Shown here piece by piece: positions 37,539 through 46,700 of a stretch of 64,000 nt of DNA. Source of the DNA: CAVPJW01 sp963705525 (GTDB lineage Bacteria > Acidobacteriota > Vicinamibacteria > Vicinamibacterales > CAVPJW01). Within the stretch, counting starts at the first letter, position 1; each line of letters opens with the position of its first letter. A model generated the notes under the pieces. The model saw only the letters and a list, made by a program, of their open reading frames with translations, did no database searches and was not told the DNA's origin. The stretch lies in the NCBI GenBank assembly GCA_963705525.1, contig CAVPJW010000003.1, positions 248,001 to 312,000 of the forward strand, written 5' to 3'. The translations under genes were made by a program, and so were the position numbers.

Positions 37539-39347
37539 TGACGATCCGACTGCCGGCCTGCCTGGCCCTCGCCGCCCTCGCCGGCCTGATCTCGAGCGGC
37601 GAACCGTCTGACCGCATGGCTGCGCGGCCCGGGCGCGTGATTCTGCTCTCGGTTGACGCAGGCGCCGATTGGATCGTGGATTCTCTGATTGCGCGAGGAT
37701 CGGCGCCCGCCTTTGCCGCGCTCGCACGTGACGGCGCCGTCGCGGACGCGATGACCACGGTCCTGCCGACGCTCACGGCCCCGGGCCACGCGTCGCTTTG
37801 GACCGGTGCACCGCCAAGGCTGCACGGCGTCACGGGCAATCGTGTTCTTCTGCGGCCTCCGGCCGACCACACGCTGCTTGAATCCGGATCGGGCTTTGAG
37901 AGCGGAGCGCTCCGCGCCGAGCCGATCTGGATCACCGCCGCGCGCGAAGGTCGCCGTGTGCTGGTTCCACAGGCGACAGCGGGCGCGCCATTCTCGAATC
38001 CGTTTCCCGGCCGGCTCCTGCAATTCGACATCTACGCGAACTGCAGCGGCGACGTCGACCTGATTGACGGACGAACCACGGCCGAGGGGCCCGCCTTTGC
38101 CTTTCAGATCGCCTCGACAACCGTAGAGGTCGCACGCACCGCCAACGGAGATCTGAGCGCGCGGCTCGGTGAGCGAACGCTGGCCCTCCCCACGAAGCCG
38201 CGGCAGTTCACACCCGCGATTCCGATCGAGATCGACGGGCGGACCTCGATGGTTCGCATGCGTCTCGTGACCGACGACCCGGACACGGGGCGGTTCACCC
38301 TTCTTCGCGGTCGCGTGTGCGAGTTGACGTCGAGCGATCCAGCCCGCCTGCAAGTGTTCCGCCAGGCCGCGGGAACGATCGTCGGTGAAGGCGTCACAGG
38401 GTACTACGCCCGCGGGCGCCTTGGTCCGACGCTTGCCGATGGGGGGACCGGCGATGCCGAGCGAGAAGTCGCCGAGATTCTCGAGGCGAACCAGGAATAT
38501 TTCGAAGGAGCGCTGTCGTTCGCCGCAGCCGAAAAGTGGGATCTTCTCGTGCTCTACTCTGCCGAACCTCGACGCTGTCCTGCACGCGCTCGCAGGCATG
38601 GTCGATGAATCGAGCGGCGTGTATTCAGCACCGCTTGCCGCGAAAGTCTGGCCGTGGATCGAACGCGTTTTTCGGCGAACCGTGGACGACTTCGTCTCGG
38701 ATCTTCGAAAGCGCGCGCCTGATGCGACTCTGCTGATCGTTGCCGACCATGGTATCGAGGGTGTGTCACGTATCTTTCGTCCGAACGTCGCGCTTCGAAA
38801 GGCTGGCCTCCTGTCGATCCAGGATGGAAGGATCGATCTGTCGCGCACCAGTGTGGTGCACGTCGCCGGTCAGGGAGGCGGTCTCTTCGTGAACACGACC
38901 GACTCGAAAGGCGGGGTTGTTCCGCCGACAGACCGGGCACGAGTCACGCGTCTCGCCACCACGGCTCTTCTTGCCGCGCGGGATCCTGTCGACGGATCGG
39001 CGCCAGTCCGCGCCGTGATGGACCGGGATGTGGACGGAGCCGTGCTCGGGTTCGGCGGTGATGGCGCGCCCGACCTGGTTTTCGATCTGTCTCCAGGCTA
39101 CGAGAGCTCGACCGCGCTCGGAGGCGACGAGGACGTCAGCTCCGGTCCTCGAACGGGCTTGGGCGATCACGGCGGCGCGCCGTGGCATCGCAACCTGCGG
39201 GCGATCTTCTATGCGGCCGGGCCGAAGGTCCGTCCAGGCCTCAAGCTGGGCGCGATCGACATCCTCGACGTCGCGCCGACCGTGGCACAACTCCTCGGCA
39301 TCCCGGCGCCCGCCAACGCAACGGGCCGTCCTCTGCGCCTGAAGTGA
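37538..39347 (+). CDS. Type I phosphodiesterase/nucleotide pyrophosphatase (alkaline phosphatase superfamily), frameshifted
   Basis: Exported hydrolase in two frames. From ATG 37538: a signal peptide (LPACLALAALAGLISSG), the metal site RVILLSVDAGADW and the nucleophile region VLPTLTAPGHASLWTGA. The first frame ends at 38608, but the conserved continuation LPNLDAVLHALAGMVDE is in the next frame. One extra T at 38558 restores LVLYLPNLDAVLH. The C-terminal part has LLIVADHGIEGV and GDHGGAPWHRNLRAIF, the remaining metal ligands, and ends at 39347. Joined length is about 600 residues. Either a sequencing indel or a recently broken gene. Confidence 0.85.
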
Positions 39348-39353
39348 CCTAGT

Positions 39354-40478
39354 TCACGCGAGGCGCTTGCTCGACCGCGCCACGGCCAGCGTCACGATCG
39401 CCACGCCCCAGCCCAGCATGGCCAGCGCCTCGGGCCAGAACGTCTCGAGCCCCACACCCTTCAGGAAGATCCCACGCAGGATGATGATGAAGTAGCGGAG
39501 CGGGATGAGATACGTGATCGGCTGAATGACGGCGGGCATGTTTTCGATCGGGAAGATGAAGCCGGAGAGGTAGATCATCGGAGTGAGAAAGAAGAACGTC
39601 GCCGTCATCATCGCCTGCTGCTGGGTGTCAGAGATCGTCGAGATGAAGAGCCCCAGCCCGAGCGTGGTCAACAGGTACACCATGCTCATGACGAGAAGCA
39701 GCGTAAGACTCCCGCGAAGCGGCACCTGGAACCAGGCGATCGACACGGCGAGGACCAGCACGACATCCACCATCCCGATGGCGCCGTATGGCAGGAGCTT
39801 GCCGATGATGAGCTCGAGCCGTCCGAGCGGAGTGACGTTCAACTGCTCCAGCGTGCCGATCTCCTTCTCGCGCACGACCGCCATCGACGACAGGTTCGTC
39901 GTCACAGCGAGCAGGAGCAGCGCGACGACTCCCGGGATCATGAAGTCGCGGCTCTCGAGACGAGGATTGAACCAGATGCGTACGATCGGCGCGATGCCGG
40001 CCGGCCGGCGCGCCTGCGGCACGCGCACTTGCAGAACGTCGCGGCCGTAGTCCGATACGAGGGCCGTCGCATATCCAAGGGCGACGTTGGTCGAGTTGGC
40101 ATCGGTGCCATCGGCGATCACCTGCACGGCCACCGGCTGCCCGTCTCCGAGGCGGTCGCCGTACCCGCCCGGAATCACCAGGGCGAGCCACGCATCGCCG
40201 CGCATCAGGAAAGGATCGATGTCCTTGATGCTGTCCAGCGACCCCACGAGGTCGAAATTGGCCGACCCCTCAAAGCGAGAGACGAGCTCGCGACTCGCGC
40301 TGGATCGATCCTGATCGACAACGACCATCGGCACGTTTCTGACATCGGTCGAGGCCGCGTAGCCGAGAAACGTGAGCTGAACGATCGGCGCCACGATGAT
40401 GACCGGAAAGAGCCGCGGGTCTCCCTTGAGCTCGAGCAGCTCTTTCCACATCAGCGACAGAATCCGTCTTAGACTCAT
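39354..40478 (-). CDS. ABC-2 type exporter permease (YbhR/YhhJ-like)
   Basis: 374 residues: one N-terminal membrane helix (FPVIIVAPIVQLTFLGYAAS), a large periplasmic loop, and five C-terminal helices with the ABC-2 block VREKEIGTLEQLNVTPLGRLEL and LTPMIYLSGFIFPIENMP. Last gene of the seven-gene efflux operon. Twelve bases separate it from the second permease, with which it should form the membrane channel of a drug exporter. Confidence 0.93.
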   Translation of the reverse strand: MSLRRILSLMWKELLELKGDPRLFPVIIVAPIVQLTFLGYAASTDVRNVPMVVVDQDRSSASRELVSRFEGSANFDLVGSLDSIKDIDPFLMRGDAWLALVIPGGYGDRLGDGQPVAVQVIADGTDANSTNVALGYATALVSDYGRDVLQVRVPQARRPAGIAPIVRIWFNPRLESRDFMIPGVVALLLLAVTTNLSSMAVVREKEIGTLEQLNVTPLGRLELIIGKLLPYGAIGMVDVVLVLAVSIAWFQVPLRGSLTLLLVMSMVYLLTTLGLGLFISTISDTQQQAMMTATFFFLTPMIYLSGFIFPIENMPAVIQPITYLIPLRYFIIILRGIFLKGVGLETFWPEALAMLGWGVAIVTLAVARSSKRLA

Positions 40479-40490
40479 CAGGACGATCTT

Positions 40491-41609
40491 CTACGCCCAC
40501 TCGCGGGCCAGCCGGAATGACGCGAGACTCAGAACGGCAGCCGCAAACACTGTCAACGCCACGATGTCATCCCAGAAGACGCCCAGCCCCGCTCCCTTGA
40601 GCACGATCCCTCTCAGCGCCACGAGGAAGTACCGCGCCGGCACAATGTAGGTGACGGTACGGACCCATGCGGGCATGCTCGAGATCGGAAAGATGAAGCC
40701 GGAGAGCATCAGCGTCGGCAGGAAGGACAGCAGCAGCGCCACCTGAAACGCGACCTGCTGCGTATCGGCCACGGTCGAGACGAAGAGGCCGAGCCCCAGC
40801 GCCCCGGCAAGAAACAGGGACACGGCAAGGAACAGCAGGGCCCACGATCCGCGCATCGGCAGCCCAAAGAGCACCATCGAGGCGAGGATGATGCCGAATG
40901 CCGAGGCCAGCGCAATCGCAAAATACGGGATGGTCTTGCCGAAGACGAACGAGAAAGCGCCAATCGGCGACATCCGAATCTGCTCCATGGTGCCGCGTTC
41001 CTTCTCGCGGACCACGGAGAGCGCCGTCGACACCACGGCGGTAATCATGGCGATGTACGCGATGAGTCCAGGCACCAAAAACAGCGTGCTCTTCAGCTCC
41101 GGGTTGTACCAGACGCGCGGCTCGACCGAGATCAAGGGAGCGCCACGGCTCGCCGGCGACGCGACGACCGTGAGCTCGGCCGAGACGGTCTTCAGAATCG
41201 CGAGCGCATAGTTCATCGCCGTCGTGGCGGTGTTCGCGTTGTCGCCGTTGATGATCACCTGAACCGGCGCCTCCTGACCGGTCCTGAGCAGTCGCCCGGT
41301 GCCTTCCGGCACAACCAGTACTGTGCGCGCGGTGTTGCGATCCATCAGGCGGCTGATCTCGGCTTCGTCGGTCACCGACGCGACCAGATCGAAGTAGCCC
41401 GAGTTGGTGAAGGCCGACAGAATCGCGCGGCTCTCCTCTGTGCGATCGCGGTCGTCGACCGCAAGCGCCACATGACGGATATCGAAATTGAGCGCGTATC
41501 CGTAGAGCAGAAGGAAGAACACCGGGACGAACAGGAGAATCAGGAGCGTGCGCCGATCGCGCAGGATTTGGCGCAATTCCTTGCGCGCGACGGCCAGGCT
41601 GGCTCTCAT
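40491..41609 (-). CDS. ABC-2 type exporter permease (YbhS-like)
   Basis: 372 residues with the same layout as its downstream paralogue: N-terminal helix LLILLFVPVFFLLLYGYAL, periplasmic domain, then helices with VREKERGTMEQIRMSPIGAF and MLSGFIFPISSMPAWVR. The start overlaps the end of the ATPase gene by 4 bases, indicating coupling. The pair with the 39354 gene matches the YbhS/YbhR heterodimer. Confidence 0.93.
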   Translation of the reverse strand: MRASLAVARKELRQILRDRRTLLILLFVPVFFLLLYGYALNFDIRHVALAVDDRDRTEESRAILSAFTNSGYFDLVASVTDEAEISRLMDRNTARTVLVVPEGTGRLLRTGQEAPVQVIINGDNANTATTAMNYALAILKTVSAELTVVASPASRGAPLISVEPRVWYNPELKSTLFLVPGLIAYIAMITAVVSTALSVVREKERGTMEQIRMSPIGAFSFVFGKTIPYFAIALASAFGIILASMVLFGLPMRGSWALLFLAVSLFLAGALGLGLFVSTVADTQQVAFQVALLLSFLPTLMLSGFIFPISSMPAWVRTVTYIVPARYFLVALRGIVLKGAGLGVFWDDIVALTVFAAAVLSLASFRLAREWA

Positions 41610-42535
41610 GACTTTCCTGCCCGTTCCGCGACGTCGAGAAACACGTCCTCGAGCGACGGCTGCACCAGCGCGAGCGATCGAACCCCAATCCTGGCCTCTT
41701 CGAGCGCGCGTTCGACCGATCGCGGACTCGAGACGCCTTGCCGCAGGACCGCGTGCACGGCCGTGCCGAAGATGCTCGTCTTCTCAACCTCGGGCAGCCC
41801 GTCGAGCAGCCGCATCGCATCAACGGGCCGGTCCGAACGGATTTCGATAATCGGGCGGTCGTCAAAGGTGCGCCGGAGCTCGCGCGTCGTGCCGAGCGCG
41901 GCGAGGCGGCCCGCCTGCATGATCGCAAGACGATGACAGTGCTCCGCCTCGTCGAGATAGTGCGTGGTGACAAGGATGGTGACGCCCGCACGCGACAGAT
42001 CCGCGATCAGGCGCCAGAATTCCCGCCGCGACAACGGATCGACGCCGCCCGTCGGCTCGTCGAGGAAGACAATCGATGGCTCGTGCAGGATGGCGCACCC
42101 GAGCGCCAGGCGCTGGCGCCAGCCTCCGGCCAGATCGCGGGCAAGCGTGTGCTCGCGGCCGGCCAGGCCGGCGAGATCGAACACGAACCGGCGGCGTTCT
42201 GCCAGACGATCGCCAGTCAAGCCGTAGAGGCTGCCGAAGAACCGGATGTTCTGATCGACGGTGAGCAGTTCATAGAGAGAGAAGCGCTGCGACATGTAAC
42301 CGATCAGCGGTTTCACGCCCTCCGGATCGCGGCCGACATCGACGCCGCCCACGACGGCCGTGCCAGACGAGGGCCTCAGGAGGCCGCAGAGCATGCGGAT
42401 AGTGGTGGACTTGCCGGCACCGTTGGCGCCCAGAAAACCGAACACCTCGCCTCGCGCGACGGAAAACGTCACGCGATCCACGGCCACGAACCGCCCGAAC
42501 CGTCGCGTCAGCTCGTGGACGACGATGGTATCCAT
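41606..42535 (-). CDS. ABC transporter ATP-binding protein (second NBD of the exporter)
   Basis: 309 residues. Walker A GANGAGKSTT, Q-loop MSQRFSLY, signature LAGGWRQR (Ala for Ser), Walker B IVFLDEPTGG, and the H-loop His intact in TTHYLDEAEHC. The C-terminal DrrA-type extension follows. It matches the C-terminal half of YbhF-like two-domain ATPases, here on its own gene and separated from the first NBD gene by TolC. Confidence 0.95.
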   Translation of the reverse strand: MDTIVVHELTRRFGRFVAVDRVTFSVARGEVFGFLGANGAGKSTTIRMLCGLLRPSSGTAVVGGVDVGRDPEGVKPLIGYMSQRFSLYELLTVDQNIRFFGSLYGLTGDRLAERRRFVFDLAGLAGREHTLARDLAGGWRQRLALGCAILHEPSIVFLDEPTGGVDPLSRREFWRLIADLSRAGVTILVTTHYLDEAEHCHRLAIMQAGRLAALGTTRELRRTFDDRPIIEIRSDRPVDAMRLLDGLPEVEKTSIFGTAVHAVLRQGVSSPRSVERALEEARIGVRSLALVQPSLEDVFLDVAERAGKS

Positions 42536-42548
42536 TTCTTGATCCCTG

Positions 42549-42620
42549 CAGTTCTTCGTTCTGGGTTCTTGGTTCTTAGTTGCACCCTTCGACCCTGTGA
42601 CCCTTCGACTCTGCGACCTC
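42549..42620. repeat. Degenerate GTTCTTGG plus GACCCTG repeat tract inside the efflux operon
   Basis: The gap between TolC and the second ATPase holds GTTCTTCG, GGTTCTTG, GGTTCTTAG units and then CTTCGACCCTGTGACCC-type units, i.e. both repeat families side by side. Confidence 0.65.
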
Positions 42621-43982
42621 TTAGTTCGACCGTCCGACCGTCCGTTCCAGCCGCGCCTCTGCCAGCCTCACGCTTGCCAGCGCGCGCGTGCGGTCCAGCC
42701 CCGCCTGGAGCGCCGCGACGTCTGCATCGCGCACGTCAGTGCTCGTCGCGAGGCCTGCGCTGAACCGTTCGGACTGAACGCGCCTCGCCTCCTCGGCGCT
42801 CCTGACGGCGTCGCTGGCCGCGAGGACGGCCGCCTGCGCCGACTCCAGATCGCGGCGCCGCGAGCGCACGTCGGCTTCGAGCTGACTGTCGAATTCGGCA
42901 AGTCGCTCCTCGGCCGCACCGTGGCTCGCAGTCGCCTCGGCAACGGCGGCACTCACGCGTCCACCATCCCACAGCGACCAGCTCAGATTGACCCCGACAT
43001 CCCATGAATCCTGCCAACTGGCCTCGCGCGGAAAGATCCGCGGATTGGGACGCGCGTAGTCATACCCGGCCAGGACCGAGAACATCGGTAGACGTCCGGC
43101 GCGGGCCGCGTTCGTTCGTTCGCCAGCGGCGGCGATACGATGCTCGTCAGCCTGGCGCTCCGGCCGCGTTTTTCTCGCCTCCAAAATGAGAACATCGATG
43201 TCGGCGAGCGGCGGCGAAGGCTCGTCGATACGGGCCTCTAGCACAACCTCGGTCTCCGCCGGCAGGTCGACAAGACGACGAAGGTCGGTCGCCGTGTTTT
43301 CGAACGTGTTGCGCGCTTCGATGAGGAGCCCCTGCTCGCGGGAGTGCTGCGCTTCGGTCGAGAGCACATCCGCCGGGGAGATCAGTCCCACGGCCAGCAG
43401 ATTTCTCACATCGGCGAGGTGGGCCGCCGCGCGCTTGACCGCTTCGTCCACGACACGAACGGCTTCGGTCGCGGTCAAATACGCCCAGTACGCGCGCGTG
43501 ATCTCCAGGCGAAGGTCGGCCTGCGCCGCGAGCAGATCGCTTTCCGAGGCGTCGGCCTCGGCCTGCGCCGCTCGCGTCAATGCGTCGGTTCGACCTCCTG
43601 TGTAGATCGGCCACGCAAAATCCAGTCGCGTTCGATAGTTGTCGGGCACATCCGGATAGATCACCTGAGACAGCCCGAACGGCCGCACGATGGCGAACTC
43701 TTCCACATGGTTGGTGCGCTGGTAACCGGCCAGCAGGGACACTTCCGGCATGTCGGCCGCCCGGTTGACGTCCACTCGGGCACGGGATTGATCGCGCCGA
43801 TCCCTCGCTTCAGCCAGCCGGTGACTCGAGGCCAGACCGCGGGCGATCGCATCGGATAACGACAGGTGAACGGCGTCGAGCCGGTCCGACGACGGTTCGT
43901 CCCGAGCCTCTGCTCGAAGCGGCGCGACGAGAACACCGGACACGATCAGGAATGAAAGCAGCGCGATCCGCATGGGTTTCAC
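42621..43982 (-). CDS. TolC-family outer membrane efflux protein
   Basis: 453 residues with a signal peptide (ALLSFLIVSGVLVAPLRAEA). Two related halves of long coiled-coil helices alternate with strands, e.g. LSLSDAIARGLASSHRLAEA and the second-half WDVGVNLSWSLWDGG. Provides the outer-membrane duct for the exporter. It lies between the two ATPase genes and overlaps the upstream ATPase stop by 4 bases. Confidence 0.92.
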   Translation of the reverse strand: MKPMRIALLSFLIVSGVLVAPLRAEARDEPSSDRLDAVHLSLSDAIARGLASSHRLAEARDRRDQSRARVDVNRAADMPEVSLLAGYQRTNHVEEFAIVRPFGLSQVIYPDVPDNYRTRLDFAWPIYTGGRTDALTRAAQAEADASESDLLAAQADLRLEITRAYWAYLTATEAVRVVDEAVKRAAAHLADVRNLLAVGLISPADVLSTEAQHSREQGLLIEARNTFENTATDLRRLVDLPAETEVVLEARIDEPSPPLADIDVLILEARKTRPERQADEHRIAAAGERTNAARAGRLPMFSVLAGYDYARPNPRIFPREASWQDSWDVGVNLSWSLWDGGRVSAAVAEATASHGAAEERLAEFDSQLEADVRSRRRDLESAQAAVLAASDAVRSAEEARRVQSERFSAGLATSTDVRDADVAALQAGLDRTRALASVRLAEARLERTVGRSN

Positions 43983-44911
43983 ACTCCGCCCGCCGTGAGG
44001 CGCGCGATGAATACGTCTTCAAGCGATGGTGGGATTTGACGGACATCGGACACCACGAGACCAGAGCTCGCCAGACGCGCCTTCACATCGTCCGGGCCCA
44101 GCCGGCTCCCGGGAGCGAGATGCACGTGCGCACGTTCACCGAAGAGCTGCACGTCGGTGACGTCGGCCAGTGAACCGAGCGCAGACTGCACCCGGTCGTA
44201 CGGCTCGGCGATGACCTCGATGACCGTGCCCGGCAGGCTCGAACGGAGGGCTTCCGGCGTATCCAGCGCCAGGAGCGCGCCGTTGTGGATGAACGCGACG
44301 CGTGAGCACCGTTCAGCCTCGTCCAGATAGGGCGTCGTCATGACGATCGTGATGCCGTGCGAGAGGAATTCGGACAGAAGCTTCCAGAACTCGCGGCGCG
44401 AAACCGGATCGACGCCGGTCGTCGGTTCGTCGAGCAGGATGAGGTCCGGCTCGTGCACGAGCGTGCAGGCCAGGGCGAGTTTCTGGCGCATCCCACCGGA
44501 GAGCCGATCGGCGAGACGCGAACGAAAGGGCGTGAGCTGTGTCATGTCCAGGAGCCGTTCGCGCCGATCGTGGTACTGCCGGACGCCGTGCACCTCCGCG
44601 AAGAACGCGATGTTTTCGTCGATGCTCAAGTCGCCATACAGCGAGAACCGCTGTGACAGGTAGCCCACCGAATGGGTCACGGCTCGATGATCACCGACCG
44701 GATCCTTCCCGAATATCCGAATCCGCCCGCCATCCGTGTGGAGCAGACCGCACGCCGCCCGGATCGCAGTTGTCTTGCCGGCGCCGTCGGGACCGATCAG
44801 GCCAAACATCTCGCCGCGATCGACCGCAAACGAGAGTCCCTTCAACGCGACCGTTGCATCGAATCGCTTGGTCACGCCGTCGAGCTCGAGGATCGGCTGT
44901 GGGCTGCTCAT
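43979..44911 (-). CDS. ABC transporter ATP-binding protein (first NBD of the exporter, altered H-loop)
   Basis: 310 residues. Walker A GPDGAGKTTAI, Q-loop LSQRFSLYG, canonical signature LSGGMRQKLALA, Walker B LILLDEPTTG. The switch His of the H-loop is replaced: TTPYLDEAERC instead of TTHY. With a partner ATPase that keeps His but has LAGG, the pair would have one consensus and one degenerate ATP site. Corresponds to the N-terminal half of YbhF. Confidence 0.95.
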   Translation of the reverse strand: MSSPQPILELDGVTKRFDATVALKGLSFAVDRGEMFGLIGPDGAGKTTAIRAACGLLHTDGGRIRIFGKDPVGDHRAVTHSVGYLSQRFSLYGDLSIDENIAFFAEVHGVRQYHDRRERLLDMTQLTPFRSRLADRLSGGMRQKLALACTLVHEPDLILLDEPTTGVDPVSRREFWKLLSEFLSHGITIVMTTPYLDEAERCSRVAFIHNGALLALDTPEALRSSLPGTVIEVIAEPYDRVQSALGSLADVTDVQLFGERAHVHLAPGSRLGPDDVKARLASSGLVVSDVRQIPPSLEDVFIARLTAGGV

Positions 44912-44944
44912 GTCTGATCTCTCGGCGCGCGTTCGGTCGGTCGA

Positions 44945-45994
44945 TCACTCTCCCTTGGCACTGGGGTTCGCCGCGGGCTGGATATCCACTTCGACCGGCA
45001 TGCCCGGCTTCAGGACGCCCTCGCGGTTGTCGACCGAGACCTTGATCCGGTAGACGAGCTTGGAGCGCTCCTCCGCGGTCTGCACGTTGCGGGGCGTGAA
45101 TTCGGCCTTCGATGAAATGAAGGTGACCTTTCCGGCGAGGCCCGATCCACCCGCGTCGGTGAAGACCGTGGCGGGTTGTCCGAGACGGATGCGCGGGACG
45201 ACCGGTTCGTCCACGAACACCTCCGCCCACGCGCGATCGAGGTCGGTGACCACCACGATTGGCGTGCGCGGGGCGACGATCTCGCCGGCCTCGACGAGCT
45301 TCTCGGTCACGATTCCGGTGGCGGGCGAGAGGACAGTGGCATCCTGCACCGCCTTCTGGAGCGTCGCCATCTGCGCGTCGGCCATCCTGACCCGGGCATC
45401 GGCCGCATCGATCTCCTGACGCCGGGCCCCTGCGCGGAGCCTCGCCAGCGCTTCACGCCCGCCTCGCAGCCGCTCTTCCGCTGCGCGCACCCGTTCGCGG
45501 CCCACGTCCCGCCGCGTCTCCGCATCGTCTCGCTGCTTCTGCGAGCCGGAGTTGCTCTTGAGGAGCGATTCGAATCGCTTCAGATCCGATTCGGCGGATG
45601 CCAGTTCGGCGCGGGATGCTCCGAGATCGGCCTCCGCCGCGGCGACCTGGGCCTCGGCCTGTCGAATTTCTTCCTGGCGTGCGCCGGCTCTGAGCAGCGC
45701 GAGTTGCGCGGCGGCTTGTGCGCGCTCTGCGGCCGCGCGGGTGATCGCGAGCTCCGCGTCGCGCGTGTCGAGGCGGGCCACGACATCGCCTGTCTTGACG
45801 CGATCGCCTTCGTCTACCTTCAGCTCGAGAATGCGTCCGCCGACGTCCGGCGCAACCTGCACATCGGTGGCTTCGACGTGTCCCGACGCGCGAATGCGAT
45901 CGCTCGGCGCGGCCTTGTCGCAGGAAACAGCCAGGAGCGCAAGCCCGATCGCCGGAAGAGGAATGGCCAATCGGCTGATGAAATGCGTCCGCAT
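44945..45994 (-). CDS. HlyD-family periplasmic adaptor lipoprotein
   Basis: 349 residues. Lipobox LLAVSCD at the N-terminus, biotinyl-lipoyl half motifs (ASGHVEATDVQVAPDVGG and later LSPATGIVTEKLVEAGEIV), a long Ala/Glu/Arg coiled coil (about 75-200) and a beta-barrel end with LKPGMPVEVDI. Links the inner-membrane ABC exporter to TolC. The E. coli counterpart in the same order is YbhG. Confidence 0.93.
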   Translation of the reverse strand: MRTHFISRLAIPLPAIGLALLAVSCDKAAPSDRIRASGHVEATDVQVAPDVGGRILELKVDEGDRVKTGDVVARLDTRDAELAITRAAAERAQAAAQLALLRAGARQEEIRQAEAQVAAAEADLGASRAELASAESDLKRFESLLKSNSGSQKQRDDAETRRDVGRERVRAAEERLRGGREALARLRAGARRQEIDAADARVRMADAQMATLQKAVQDATVLSPATGIVTEKLVEAGEIVAPRTPIVVVTDLDRAWAEVFVDEPVVPRIRLGQPATVFTDAGGSGLAGKVTFISSKAEFTPRNVQTAEERSKLVYRIKVSVDNREGVLKPGMPVEVDIQPAANPSAKGE

Positions 45995-45997
45995 GAA

Positions 45998-46627
45998 TCA
46001 ATCATCCTTCCGCAGCCCACGGAGGGCGAACCGGTGCAGGCCGCCGATGAACTCAGACGGCTGGAGGAGCATCAGCGGGTTCTGCTTCAAGTCGTGCATG
46101 TGCTGTCGTGCCGGCTGACTCGCGAGGAAGAAGACCGTCGGCGCCACGAGCGCGAAGTAGGCCATGAGCGGAGGGACGGCCGCGAAGGTTCCGCGGCGCT
46201 CGCCGTCCTTCACGATGGCGGCCACGGACTGAAACAGGCCGCTAATCAGGCCGAGCGTTTCCGAGTCGAGCCGCGGGGCGCCCTCGGCAATCTCGCGCAG
46301 CATCATGGCCGGGAAGTACGGCCGCCGCTCTGCCTCTTCGACAATGGTGGTCAGGAACGCGGCGAGCTTGGCCTCCGGCGGCTGCGAGCTGGCGACGATG
46401 GCCTGAAGGCGGAGGCCGACGGCGCGGTACATCTCGCGCAGGATCTCGCGATAGAGCGCCTGTTTGCTGTCGAAGTGGTAGTAGATCATCGCCTTGTTGA
46501 GGCGGGCACGGCGGGCGATGTGGTCGATGCCGGCGCCGGCGAAGCCGCGGGCCGCGAACTCGGCGGCGGCGGCGGCGAAGATGCGGGCGCGGGAATGGGG
46601 CGGCGCGGGGCGTCGGGGCCTGGCCAT
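45998..46627 (-). CDS. TetR/AcrR family repressor of the efflux operon
   Basis: 209 residues. N-terminal TetR HTH: RIFAAAAAEFAARGFAG, IDHIARRARLNKAMIYYHF and the recognition-helix end DSKQALYREIL. The ligand-binding C-terminal domain is typical. First gene of the operon; its start codon abuts a perfect palindrome, so autorepression controlling all seven genes is likely. Position and gene order mirror E. coli cecR-ybhGFSR. Confidence 0.93.
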   Translation of the reverse strand: MARPRRPAPPHSRARIFAAAAAEFAARGFAGAGIDHIARRARLNKAMIYYHFDSKQALYREILREMYRAVGLRLQAIVASSQPPEAKLAAFLTTIVEEAERRPYFPAMMLREIAEGAPRLDSETLGLISGLFQSVAAIVKDGERRGTFAAVPPLMAYFALVAPTVFFLASQPARQHMHDLKQNPLMLLQPSEFIGGLHRFALRGLRKDD

Positions 46628-46628
46628 T

Positions 46629-46652
46629 TATTAACTAAGTAGTTAGTTAATA
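46629..46652. promoter_or_regulatory. Perfect 10-bp palindrome, TetR operator
   Basis: TATTAACTAA (46629-46638) and TTAGTTAATA (46643-46652) are exact reverse complements separated by GTAG. The site starts 1 base upstream of the TetR start codon, where a bound repressor would block transcription of the operon. Confidence 0.85.
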
Positions 46653-46700
46653 CCGCGGCACGGAACCCTGTCAAGACCGCACGAAAGGCGCCCCGGTCGG

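Noticed and set aside
37181..38848. 555-codon ORF on the minus strand opposite the UMF1 and phosphodiesterase genes
   Set aside because: Antisense shadow with Arg/Gly-rich composition and no recognisable domain.
45176..46642. 488-codon ORF on the plus strand opposite HlyD and TetR
   Set aside because: Antisense shadow; would run through the TetR operator, no ribosome site and no domain.
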